Of a stretch of DNA of 64,000 nucleotides, positions 22,043 through 32,084 are shown in pieces. Within the stretch, counting starts at the first letter, position 1; every line of letters starts with the position of its first letter. The notes below the pieces were generated by a model. The model saw only the letters and a list, made by a program, of their open reading frames with translations, was not told where the DNA came from and did not search any database. The stretch is from Ancylostoma caninum (lineage: Eukaryota; Nematoda; Chromadorea; Rhabditida; Ancylostomatidae): NCBI GenBank assembly GCA_037903475.1, contig JBAJFG010000586.1, forward strand, positions 310,001 to 374,000, written 5' to 3'. The translations under genes were made by a program, and so were the position numbers.

Positions 22043-23373
22043 AGCTAGTGCGCAGTTGTTATCGCTTAGCTGTCAGGCTGTCGTTAAAAATGTATCCTGT
22101 AATAGAGAGGATAGTTAACAAGGCAGACTGACAATGACACCTTAAAATGTGAAATGTGAGGTACACGTGCAATGTTACTTGCACTGTGAGGGGTTATACC
22201 CGATAAGTGGCAATGTGTAAACGATTATACGGTCAACCAAGTAGGACATACTAAACCTAATAGAAATACCTAACGCTAATACGTGGAAAGACTAATAGAC
22301 TAATTGTTACGTTCGAGGAGGGATAGAGAAGAAGGAAAGATGAAAAAGGATGTAATCGCAGAGTACTATTTGGAAGTAGAAGCTATAAACTAGGGCTAAA
22401 AAAACTAAACTTGCAAGCTAAACACTAGTAACTGATTTAAACTACGGGTATAAGGGAAATAAGGAAATGTAATGGAGGAGATAGAGAGAGAGGAAGAAGG
22501 ACCTACACAAACAGCGTGGATGCAATGACGCAATATGTGTAGATGGATTATATGACAGGAAAGGTATGAAGAAAGAGGAGAATCACTATGTACTAAAAGG
22601 CTGATCGATAATCAGATGATGTGACACATGAAACGGACAGAGAATGATTTTCTTAGCGAAGACGTGAATCAGTGAAGTTAAGGAACTACTTAGAGTACCT
22701 AAGCGTATCTGATCTGAATCGACGCTAAACACGTGAACTACCGTAACATGTGATCGCATTAGGGCACGTTAAATGAAATGTGCTAATTCACAAGCCACTA
22801 TACGAGTAATGTGAGCATCTACTACCACCACACCTACCTGAAACATGATCGAACACATCTAACCTTCCCAGGTGGTAGAAGGATGCATGGACCTGTAAAA
22901 CTACAAGCCCTGCGGGGAAATATAGGGGGCACCAGTAAACTGGTGTTGTGAATGTAAATTGTCAGTAATGCCTAAACGTTAAGGTTTCTGGGCCTGAAAA
23001 CGGTATCTCCACCGTCGCCGTTACCCTCGAGAAGTTGTTATATTCCTAAGGATGTTTCTGGGAATATGGCTTGAAGGAAGAAATACCTAAAGGGACGGTC
23101 CAGAACCCTAAATGGGTAAAGACTAATCCCGAAATGAGACACAGATGTTTCCTACAAACGGTGTTCCCGAAATAGTCAATACCTATAAGAACGTTTGGTA
23201 CTACTGCAACTACAATGTGGTGAAGAGGTAAGTCAAAACAGAATCTTGACTAAACTTAGTATCCTACGACGACAACTGTGATAAACGACTACGAGTAATA
23301 GGATTGCTCCTAGAATGAAGCAAACCCGTTGAAGGGTTATCGTAAAGATGTTCAAATGTAACCCTAACCGTAC

Positions 23374-23508
23374 CTGATTGTCCAATTGTCGAATTACCTC
23401 CGATGGTTTGAACAGTTTCCTGTTGGGGGTGTGGAGACCAAGTTTGTCCGCAGCTACTGTTGTTATAAAGCTGAGTTGAGATCCTGGATCGAGGAATACC
23501 GTGATGCC
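23374..23508 (-). pseudogene. Retroviral-type aspartic protease-like segment
   Basis: Forty-five minus-strand codons read GITVFLDPGSQLSFITT then VAADKLGL, the shape of a BEL/Pao protease active-site block. The usual Asp-Ser/Thr-Gly is Asp-Pro-Gly here, and the frame is bounded by a TTTCAG-like and a GTACGG-like site. About 200 bp further on (near 23205-23165), VPNVLIGIDYF recalls the conserved distal part of that domain. The domain appears broken and is probably inactive. It lies upstream of the zinc-knuckle ORF, not downstream as in a normal Gag-Pro-Pol order. Confidence 0.55.
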
Positions 23509-24380
23509 CTGAAATTGATCAGGTACATCGTGAACTTCGTCTTTACCTACTTCACTCTAGGGGTATAAATTGTGTAAAGCAATCAACGTAGTCTGCGTGC
23601 TCGTCAAAACCGGCTAAATGCTGAGCAAGTCTTTGTCGGGGTAAGGTGATCCTGGTGGATGACGGGAAGAAACCTTGGTCTTGACTCCGAACAACTTCCA
23701 TGTGTGCCATTTTCGCGCTGATAGCGGTTGTGACCACGAGAACGGTCTCGAGATCTACAACTATCGCGCAGTGGACTCTGATGGTGACGAGTCAGTACAA
23801 AGGCAACACTTAGCTCTAGTATCCTGTAATCCGCAACTAGACGACCTAAATGACCTAAATGGAGATGATTTCTACAATGAGGGACACAAATAAGATGGTA
23901 CTAGTGTCCTCTACGATCCCTACAATCACTAGTCACATCGTCTGGACGGGTATAGGAACGAATCACGGAAACAACACTTAGACGGATCATATATGACAGA
24001 TAGTGACTGTGGACGAGAACGCTGACATGAACATGGACTTAGGACGTAGACGTTGACGCTCGACACTGTGAATGCGCTCCAATGAACGCTGTGAAGCTGA
24101 TTCCGGCGTAGTTACGAAGGTTTCCTTGTCAACGACGGTTGCGCGAATCTGGATGCGGAGCGGATGAAGTGTGTCGCTGCCGACGTCGTAAATAGCCTGA
24201 TGTTATCCTGGCAGATTCGACAAGGCAAGATAGTAAAACAACACATCCATGCGTTCACAAAGGATAGAAAGACTGCCATGCAAAATGTGAAAAAGGAAGC
24301 TACCTGACGCTTCTGGAGCTGATGGAACTGCTCACTAATCAAAGCGTCTTACACACAGATCTAAAGGGTGTGGAACTTAC

Positions 24381-24449
24381 CTGCCTCGTTGCGATGTCCA
24401 GATCTTCCATCGCCTTGGTAACCCGGATCGTGTAAGTTGCGATAGTCAT
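24381..24449 (-). CDS. BEL/Pao Gag N-terminal segment
   Basis: A minus-strand ATG at 24449 opens 23 codons starting MTIATYTIRVTKAMEDLD, the style of start seen in nematode BEL/Pao polyproteins. The frame meets a GTAAGT donor-like site right after codon 23 and, if unspliced, a stop about 15 codons later. A nearby frame at about 24338-24303 reads ALISEQFHQLQKRQ before another GTA. It could be a spliced leader exon of the element or a leftover of a deleted Gag. Confidence 0.45.
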
Positions 24450-25209
24450 GGTCGTAGAACCGAAGAGTGGAAGTGTTCGCAAGACATAGTAACTGCACAC
24501 AAACTACCCAAAGTATCTAAAATCGCAATTCGTGAACACACTATACTAAACTAAGGAACGACGGCAGGTGCGCCATATGCGAAAGTGTTGTGCAGCAATG
24601 ATACAGACGAATGCAACAAGGAATGCTGTGTATAATGATCACAAGCGACAATGCATAAGGCACAAGGAATATAACAGAGAGTGATGATTTACCACAAGGT
24701 TGCACGGAGCACAAGAACGGGATGAGATACGACTACTGCCAGCAGCGCCAAGGCCTTAGATAACGCTGAGGCGTGTTTAAGTGCAAACCCCATCGACCAC
24801 AAAAACACAACAGACGAATACGTGCAGCACACGCCACTGCACCATGCGAGAGTAATCGCAGAAGGCTTTTTAGGATATGCAACAAAAACCTGGCCAACAG
24901 AAAGGGACTAAGCCTGCCCTAGGGTCCGCGGTCACCTACCTCCTACGCTTGGATGGGAATTTTTTCTCCCTATGTAACACAAGCTGCAGATAGCGAGCCA
25001 AGTAGGTCTTAGCTGCAAAGCCCTGTTATCCCCTCGGCTACCACTAGCCCTTGCCGAATCCCATCTACGAACCTATGACGTGCGTAAGTTTTGCGCTGTA
25101 TAGTTAGAGGTTAACTACAAAGCAGTTGTGCAGTGGGCTATGCGGTAGCAAACGCAAGCAGGGTCCGATCGCAATAACCAGACGCGGGTTTGCCATCCCC
25201 ACGGCTGAT

Positions 25210-25227
25210 CACAGTCCAGATGCACCA
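25210..25227 (-). other. Candidate primer-binding site
   Basis: Directly inside the 5' LTR the minus strand reads TGGTGCATCTGGACTGTG. It begins with the TGG that pairs with a tRNA CCA end. The first nine bases (TGGTGCATC) would match a tRNA ending GATGCACCA, such as some Gly tRNAs; the tRNA identity is a guess. Confidence 0.5.
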
Positions 25228-26120
25228 TGTCGTGATTTCCCGGCGTCGCTCGCGCGTGGACTAGCAGACCCAGAACTAATGCATCGGTTGAGCAACTACC
25301 AGGAAACCCGCGACCTAATGCAGACGGGACATGTAACCCGCCAAGGTTGATAGCACGTTGGCTTGCGTCAGAATGCATGTATTCACCTGCCACGTAACTC
25401 AAGGCACAACTGCAGTGGAGGCCCCTAAGCTACCAACCATATCAACACTCTTGTTACACAACTAGCACCCGGGCATCTCCAGATGCTCCAACACTGACTC
25501 ATGTGATACGATAGTACGACACATGTGTTAACACAAGAGAGCTGCCACCATCTCTTGCCGGCACCGCACATATGCATGATGTTAACTGTACTGTCTATAC
25601 AACCGCCTCTCTGCGGCACAACGTCTGTAGTTCTTGCTACACAACACGAACACATAAACTGCCCAATTTCATAGCCCGCATAAATATGAACACAAATATA
25701 CAACAAAAGAACTAAGGGGAAGATCCAACCAGCCCAGTAACTAGGGGTCATAGCAAACACAACTCCTCGGCCGTTCGGACATGCCGGCAGGGTGAGCCTG
25801 TGCTCAACGCCTTCGAGCAGACCTTACAGGCGCCGAGTTACCTCTCTTGACGCTGCTCCTCTTCTATCCTTGTTCCAGTGCTTGATGTTATACGACACTT
25901 GTGAACCAACATCTACTCGCATCCTCTGACTTCTTTCGCAACCGCTCCCTTCGAGTGACAACGCAGGAATGAGACTTGAGTGCACACGCGCCGGCTATTT
26001 ATGCAGTTTCGGCGCAGGGGGCGGAGCCTAACGTGCGCATGCGAGGAGCGTAGGACCATTGCGCGCGCGACCTGGCGAACGAACGATGGAATGAAAGAAG
26101 AGTCGCACGAAGTCGCGACA
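25228..26120 (-). repeat. 5' LTR of the BEL/Pao-like element (893 bp)
   Basis: Direct repeat of 18710-19598 with TG...CA ends. On the minus strand it holds a TATA-like CATAAATA (26003-25996), a plausible LTR promoter. It borders the candidate primer-binding site at 25227. Compared with the 3' LTR it has four extra bases in three indels. Confidence 0.93.
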
Positions 26121-26129
26121 CACGCGTTT

Positions 26130-26440
26130 TTGGCCTCCAGCCTTATGAGATGCATTCTCCGCCCACCTTTGCCCCGTTGGTGGATTTTATGGGTTTCAGC
26201 CGATAAAATTCACTAATATCGAAAAAATGCTATCAAACACTGTCTTCTTGTACTATTCCGATAGGTATCATATAATATTTTCCGCGTGGGTTTCAGGCAT
26301 TGCGTATGGAGCTCAAACGTATCGCTTCACCTCAGATTTTTTCGAGAGATTTTCACATGAAATGAATTTTCACTAGGTACTGGGAATAGTGATGTAATGA
26401 TCTCTCGTAAAACTGCCAAACTGCCTGCCTTTTTGTGCTC
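26130..26440. other. Right flank of the retroelement, nothing recognised
   Basis: Sequence just outside the right LTR, without gene-like features. Confidence 0.35.
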
Positions 26441-26449
26441 CAACCTTCA

Positions 26450-26825
26450 GGGAACTTGTGGGAATGGCTTGGTCGGGGGGGGGGTGTGCAGGATTTCCGC
26501 GCCATGTACTACCTTTTCGGTTGCAAATGGAGCTCATTTTCTATCCTCCTATGAAGTGAATAGTAGAGAACTCACACAGAGAGTGCAGATTTTCTCATAA
26601 GGTGCTCTTTCAGTGCTCCACTCAGAAACCTTGTCCCACTGCCTTGGCCCCGCCCACCTGTCCCGCCCACAAGCTTCCTGAAAGTTGTAGCTCAAGGACG
26701 GGTTTTTTCACAGTTTCGCATAGAATCACGCATATCACTGTGATCAGCAGCTCCTGGAAATTCTTTGCAAATGTAAATCGCAGGAACTATTGTAAAGTAA
26801 GGTGGGGCGGTGCCTTTAAGTTGGC
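26450..26825. repeat. Foldback element, family D copy 2
   Basis: The right part matches other family D copies: CGCCCACAAGCTTCCTGAAA, a GGGTTTTTTCACAGTTTCGC segment, ATATCACTGTGATCAGCAGC and a GGTGCCTTTAA end. The left arm is less clear, so the left boundary is uncertain. A run of ten G occurs near 26477. Confidence 0.5.
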
Positions 26826-26829
26826 TAAA

Positions 26830-28280
26830 TAGATCGGCTGAAGTCTGAGCCTGAAGTCGGCTAACAAAGACACTTGCAGCATTTCTGCAGTCTAAATTCT
26901 AGCTCATTGTCATCCAAGATATTGCACCGCAGTTTCCACCATGATTATTTATTTATTTACCTATTGATCAATTTGCTTGTTTATGTATTCAAGACCGAAG
27001 GTGCAGCAAACAAAAAAGCTCGACAACTTAGGGTAAAAACGAAGGTGAGAGTAAAAATATTTCAGAACAAGAAGGTGGGAACGGTTCCAATCCATGGCAG
27101 GTAATTCGCTATATAAGCCATTTGATTGACTTTTACATCTCTCGAGGTTACATGCATTTACCGTCTTCGGTTCATTTATCGTTTTTTTTATAGATTATGT
27201 AACGTCAGGAGACGCAGGACGCGAAAATTGGTTCAAAATCTTGCACTTATAGACAGCTGTAGTTCACCCGACGTTTAACCTAGCAGTTGTTCGGTAAATT
27301 TTTCAACGAATAGCAAATTATGGGTAAACTGTGAGCGTCACTGGCCTTACCGTAGGTAAACTCAGTGATTAATGTCAGCAGTCGCTCGGTTATGCATTCA
27401 TGATTCTCAGCTCAGGGTGTTCCAGGAACTTGTCTCATTCTTAGTGGACTTCCTTACTCCTCTACATTTGCAGCGACAAACCACGTAATAAATAGATTAT
27501 TCAGGCTGTTCCTTGCTAGTCCTTAGGGAATGCGCTAGAGCTCGCTTCAGGATGAGATCTGTTGTCGAGTTTTTCCTGAGAATTTTGCAGCGAAAGTGCG
27601 GGCGGGCAACACGCTTCCTCGATAGATCTTCTTTTTTGAATTGCACTCTTCTCAGCGTTTCTGCTGTTCGCTTGCTTCTTTGGAGGAGCGCTCTGCTCCT
27701 CGATTTCTAGTAGGCTCTCAGTCATTGAATCCTTGTTGGATGCGTGATCCAGACTTCATTTTCAGTTCTTGCTCGGCTAGGAGAGCATTATTAGCATGAT
27801 ATAAGCCCTGTACCAGCAGCCACGATTATTATGGTGTGCAGTTTTTCCAGCCTGGTTAAAAATAAAAATAAAACTGAAAATAAAAGATTAAAAGTGAGCT
27901 GTTAGACGTTCCTATGCCTTTTTCCCTTACTGATGAGTGCAGAAAAGGTATATTCCAATGTTTAGTATCCGTATAAGGGTAATGCACGAAACGGATCTGA
28001 ACATGCATAATGACATGAATGCTTTATAGTTCTGAAAACACTGTAGTGATACCAATACTTTTCCTACTTTTAACTAGAGGTTTGACCCACTGTGTAGGCA
28101 AATTACTGGCTTTTTACAGCTTCCTGAGAATAGCACCTGTGCACAGCTCCAATCTCACTTCTCCCAATCCAGTATTCAACTAAACTTTAATTAGCTCTAT
28201 ACAAAGACCTTGACATTCTAGGCAAAGTCACAATCCGTGAAGTTCTCTGCATATTCCCTTGCAATCCACCTCCTATAGTT
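26830..28280. other. Intergenic, one shared repeat segment
   Basis: The segment at about 27912-28010 is a diverged inverted copy of 18005-18098 next to the dehydrogenase 3' end. The rest, including overlapping short ORFs on both strands at 27513-27725, shows no recognisable coding or RNA gene. Confidence 0.4.
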
Positions 28281-28523
28281 TCAAATCGCAGGTACAGCCT
28301 GAACATTCAACCCGCTACTCCAGAATTTTGACACTTGCGCAGTTACCCAATTGTAATAGTGTTTGCTACGCGGGTTAACCCAACGATCTAATTCAAAGAA
28401 TGGTAATTGAAGCGACATAACCGGGTAGAATGTATTGCAAGAACGACAAGTGATCATAAGATACAAACCTCCAAAGAAGCAGAAAAAGGACACGTTCAAG
28501 TGGAATAAATGCACCATCCTCAC
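28281..28523 (-). CDS. Unassigned small ORF, 80 aa
   Basis: Eighty minus-strand codons from ATG 28523 to a stop. Residues 1-25 are hydrophobic (FHLNVSFFCFFGGLYLMI), which could be a signal anchor. The rest is aromatic-rich (FFELDRWVNPRSKHYYNW, VSKFWSSG) with two Cys in CRSC. Composition looks more protein-like than neighbouring ORFs, and it does not overlap a repeat found elsewhere in the window. I do not recognise the family; it may be one exon of a longer gene or chance. Confidence 0.25.
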   Translation of the reverse strand: MRMVHLFHLNVSFFCFFGGLYLMITCRSCNTFYPVMSLQLPFFELDRWVNPRSKHYYNWVTAQVSKFWSSGLNVQAVPAI

Positions 28524-28592
28524 TCAGTGCATCTCCTCTTAAATGGTATGGTGTGTTGGAACTTGCCGCGGACCGTTACTGCACACTTCAAA

Positions 28593-28805
28593 ACGAGGCC
28601 GCGCCGCACCACCTACGCGGTGCGGCAAGCCAGATGAGCACTTTATTCTCGAGAGTGATCGGGACTGCTACTTTGTTTCTATTATATCTTCCAGGGCTAG
28701 CTCGCTTATGTCTGTGCATTCAACTACATAGCAGCAATCACAATAACGCTCGAGAAACACAGCGTCCAGTTGGCCTACCGCGCCGCGCGGGTGGTGCGAT
28801 GCGGT
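28593..28805. repeat. Foldback element, family C copy 2
   Basis: Paired GC palindromes: CCGCGCCGCACCACCTACGC then GGTGCGGC at 28601-28626, and CGCGCCGCGCGGGTGGTGCG near 28781-28800. Layout is the same as at 4380-4700 and 37790-38095. The plus ORFs 28543-28912 cross it and are shadows. Confidence 0.5.
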
Positions 28806-28899
28806 CTCTTTTTAATGCGTGCAGTATTATTGGCGGCACCTGCATGTGTTCCTTTACTTCTCATTCATTTTGCTTACAATCTATGTTAACGTATACTTT

Positions 28900-31800
28900 T
28901 CCTACAATTTGACTATTTTTCCTGTTTTCCTTGGTTTGGCACGCGTTAATGTTTAAAATATCAGGACTGAACAATTCGATTTTGGAAACTTTCACATAGT
29001 GAGTTCTGTACGAAAGAGCTGCGGCGCTGGGGGAGGTGGGAGGGGGGCAGGATGTAGTGAGAGAGGATGGAGGTGAGTATTGGATCAGTTGATTAAATAT
29101 AGTTCTTTGGTGCTGTTGCACTTCAATGGCCCCACTACCAACAGCACGGAGTTGTTAACAAGAAATTACAGGAAAACTTGTGCGTACAGCTGGGAGTGCT
29201 GATCACGGATATCGCACTAGTTTTATATGGTTCTATCGATTTCATTGATTGTATTGATTTTTTCCCAAGTTTAGCTCTCCTCTCAGATTTCTCGGAAACT
29301 CGCGTGCAGGGGTATGTGGAAGTACCGGTCACAAATACATATAATAATCATTCAGCGGGAAAATGTTGATTAACGGCGAAAACGCAAGGAAAATCCGAAG
29401 CTACACCTCTTCCAAAGGCAGGTTGAAAGAAAATCGATAAAATCAGGACTGCTATGCAAAACAGTTATTCTATCCGTGATCAGCAACTTTCCATGTAAAA
29501 TTTCAGAGAGATCCGAGGAATGCGTCGAACTTGAAATGCTCGACAACATCAATAAAATCAATGATATCGTACTAAGCGAGTATGATATTCGTAATCAGCA
29601 CTCTCAACTACTCCTTCGTATAAGGTTTGGAGAATCGATTTTTTTTCCGAGGTTGGGTCGCTAGTGGGCTGCCGAAATACAATACCAGATTTTTTCGATG
29701 AAGGTAGTGTAAATAAGGATTTTTTTCTAGGATTCTCATATTGACAGCAGCCAATTCAAGTAGTATTACTCATCTTAGTAAATATCAGCGAAAAGTCCAG
29801 CACACAAGTTCCACTTTCAGTAGTTTTAAGGACCTCATGGATCTGCAGCTGGATATCAGAGAAGTAACATAGCCTGAAGACGACGGCATGGGTCTTCAGA
29901 TGAATTTGAAAATGCCTTGTACCATTTTGGGCGATATACGTCAAAAGACCTCTTCAACACTGGATTCTCTTGATATCTTCTTCATGAGCATCCTCTTCAG
30001 GATAGGGATATATGTACGCAGAAAACAACGATCCCTTTTCTTCCATGATTTTCCGCGGTTTTCCGTTTTCCGTGGCAAAAACCCGTAAAACGTAAGGCCA
30101 AAAATGGGCGGACAACGGAAAATTCCGCACACCCCTGGTTTTAACGCACTTATTCCCTAGAGCTGCTGTTGCACAAGAGGGGGTGAGAATGACGTCTCGA
30201 AACTTCAGCAGACGTTCAACGCCTAAATTCCTCACGTCTCGCGCGAGACGCTGAGCAGACGATGTTTTCACGACGGTCAATTTCCACTCTTTCCGGGGAA
30301 TTTCCTCACTTTTCCGCCGTCTCCTCTCGCAGCCATCTTTAAAGGAGTTCGCTCGTAAACAAAAACGCGGACTTCGTCGTGTTTAGCAGTCGTTTCTGTC
30401 CCATGACAACCTCAAGATAATGTAGAATATGTATTATTTATTTATTTATTTATTTATTCATTTTTCAATACACCACATATCTTTGGTTCTCCAATAAAGA
30501 AGAAAAAAAATGAATAGCAAATGAAAAAATTATATTATCATGACAAATAACATGTCGGCACATAACGGCCGTCTTCCCGGAAACGTGCCGGATTCAAGGA
30601 TTAATGGATCGATCCGATAAATGCCACTCCTTTGAAAGACTAGAAATCAATCAAGAATTCCTGATGCTGCGTCTCAACTGTTTCAATGTAATGAGCGGAA
30701 AAATCCATGAAAATATCGATGAAATTGTTGCAATGGTAGTACTTATTTGTTGTTTATTCGTAATTTGTGGTGTTTATTCACTGTTCGCTACAAGCGGCAT
30801 AGGAAGCGAATCTCTTCGATAGTTCTTCATTTTTTTTCTCATATAAGCAGCGTACTATTGAAGGAAGTGTCCATTCACTGTAGATAAAAAGCTTTTTGCT
30901 ATGAAAATTAGCCTGGCATGGCATTAAATCCAACGATATGCCAGTGTACACCCTATGGAAGAACTTTTATGAAGTCTATTGACCGCTGGATGGCGCATTT
31001 TGGCTTTGATTTTCATGCTTTTAATGCAAAGAGATACGAGATCATTTTCCAAGGGGTGTAAGTTGGCGCATCGTTGTGTCGACATCTACAGTGACATCGT
31101 GACAGTACACAATCCCTGCCAACCTATTCTGCTTATACGGAGGTGCTTGCTCGTCCATTCTGTCTTCACTCTATCTATTTTCCCAGGATAAATTGTCCCA
31201 GCTCTCTAGCACAGCGCAGTCCTGCCCATCCTTGACATGCACATCGCTCCACACATATCAACTGCTGCACAACGTGCGACTCACATGAATAGCACGTGCT
31301 TCATGCGATGTTCACATGACCGCTCAGTGGAAATTTAATTGTCCAGGTGCAGTTTTTTCGTCGATTTTTTCTCTTTTCCGTGGGTGTCCAACAATTAACA
31401 GCGTACGGCGTAGTGGATTGAACGTGATGCGATGCTGCAATCCGGCATTGCATGGTTTTTTCCTTGTCCAAAGGGCATTTCCTCGGCTAAGTGCATTTCT
31501 GCTCCTGACAAACCATGGGGGCGTTGAAGGGATTGGAGCCAAAAATGATGGAAAAAAAGGTGAAACCGTCATAAATGTAATGTGCTTCTGTGGAGGGCGG
31601 GTCACAGTTGAGTATAACTTCATAGTATAAGTTCTTGTTGTTTTCTTTTTTTTTCTCTATGAAACCTTCATTTTTGGCTGTCTTGAGCTCTGCTGTTTTG
31701 AAGTGATCCGTAGAGGCCCCAGTAGCTCCATAGTGAGCGGGTTTTCCGTGATAAAACGTATTCTACTACATATAAACTGCCTGTTATCATGTATTGAACT

Positions 31801-32005
31801 CACTGAGCCAGCTTAACTCATTTTAGAATGTGAGCTACCGGTACTGAAGTCAAAAAGTTAATGAAACCTCAGGTAGTGGGCGGTGTCAGTGGGAAGTTGC
31901 TAGTCAAGGAGCGGGGTGTGGGAAAAAAGTTGCAACTCCACCACTCCGTGGTCTCAGTCGGCCCAGATGGAATAAGAAAATCATTAAAATTCCAATTTCA
32001 AAACT
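28900..32005. other. Intergenic, nothing coding recognised
   Basis: AT-rich DNA with a TTTA microsatellite at 30430-30458. ORFs in both strands at 29135-29664, 29888-30280 and 31316-31630 overlap each other and have no family signature. Confidence 0.4.
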
Positions 32006-32009
32006 AAAT

Positions 32010-32081
32010 AATCAGTTTGCTTTTTATTGATGTAGCCACACGAGGGCTCGTGTGGCTACATCAATAAAAAGCAAACTGATT
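32010..32081. repeat. Perfect palindrome, 35-bp arms with a 2-bp centre
   Basis: Arms 32010-32044 and 32047-32081 are exact inverted copies separated by GG. The arm runs from AATCAGTTTGC through TTATTGATGTAGCC to CACACGAG. No mismatch was found by eye. In RNA it would form an almost loopless hairpin; in DNA it could extrude a cruciform. The right arm contains AATAAA. Confidence 0.95.
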
Positions 32082-32084
32082 CTC

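Larger units (their letters stand above)
22043..25209 (-). other. Long 5' internal region of the retroelement
   Basis: About 3.2 kb between the primer-binding site and the Gag-like ORF. Beyond the short Gag start and protease-like segment it shows no long frame on either strand and no RT YxDD or integrase signature. It may be a long leader, an intron, or the scar of a deleted gag-pol. Confidence 0.55.
18710..26120 (-). mobile_element. Full-length LTR retrotransposon, BEL/Pao-like, apparently lacking pol
   Basis: LTRs at 18710-19598 and 25228-26120 both start TGTCG and end CGACA, and the insertion is flanked by the 5-bp duplication CACGC (18705-18709 and 26121-26125). By eye the LTRs differ by about four substitutions and three small indels, so the insertion is recent. 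The coding strand is minus, so 25228-26120 is the 5' LTR. Going 5' to 3' the interior has a TGG-initiated candidate primer-binding site (25227-25210), a BEL-type Gag N-terminal start at 24449, a protease-like segment (23508-23374) and a 585-codon Gag-like ORF with three CCHC knuckles (22042-20285). No reverse transcriptase, RNase H or integrase motif was found. I infer a non-autonomous element mobilised in trans. Confidence 0.88.
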
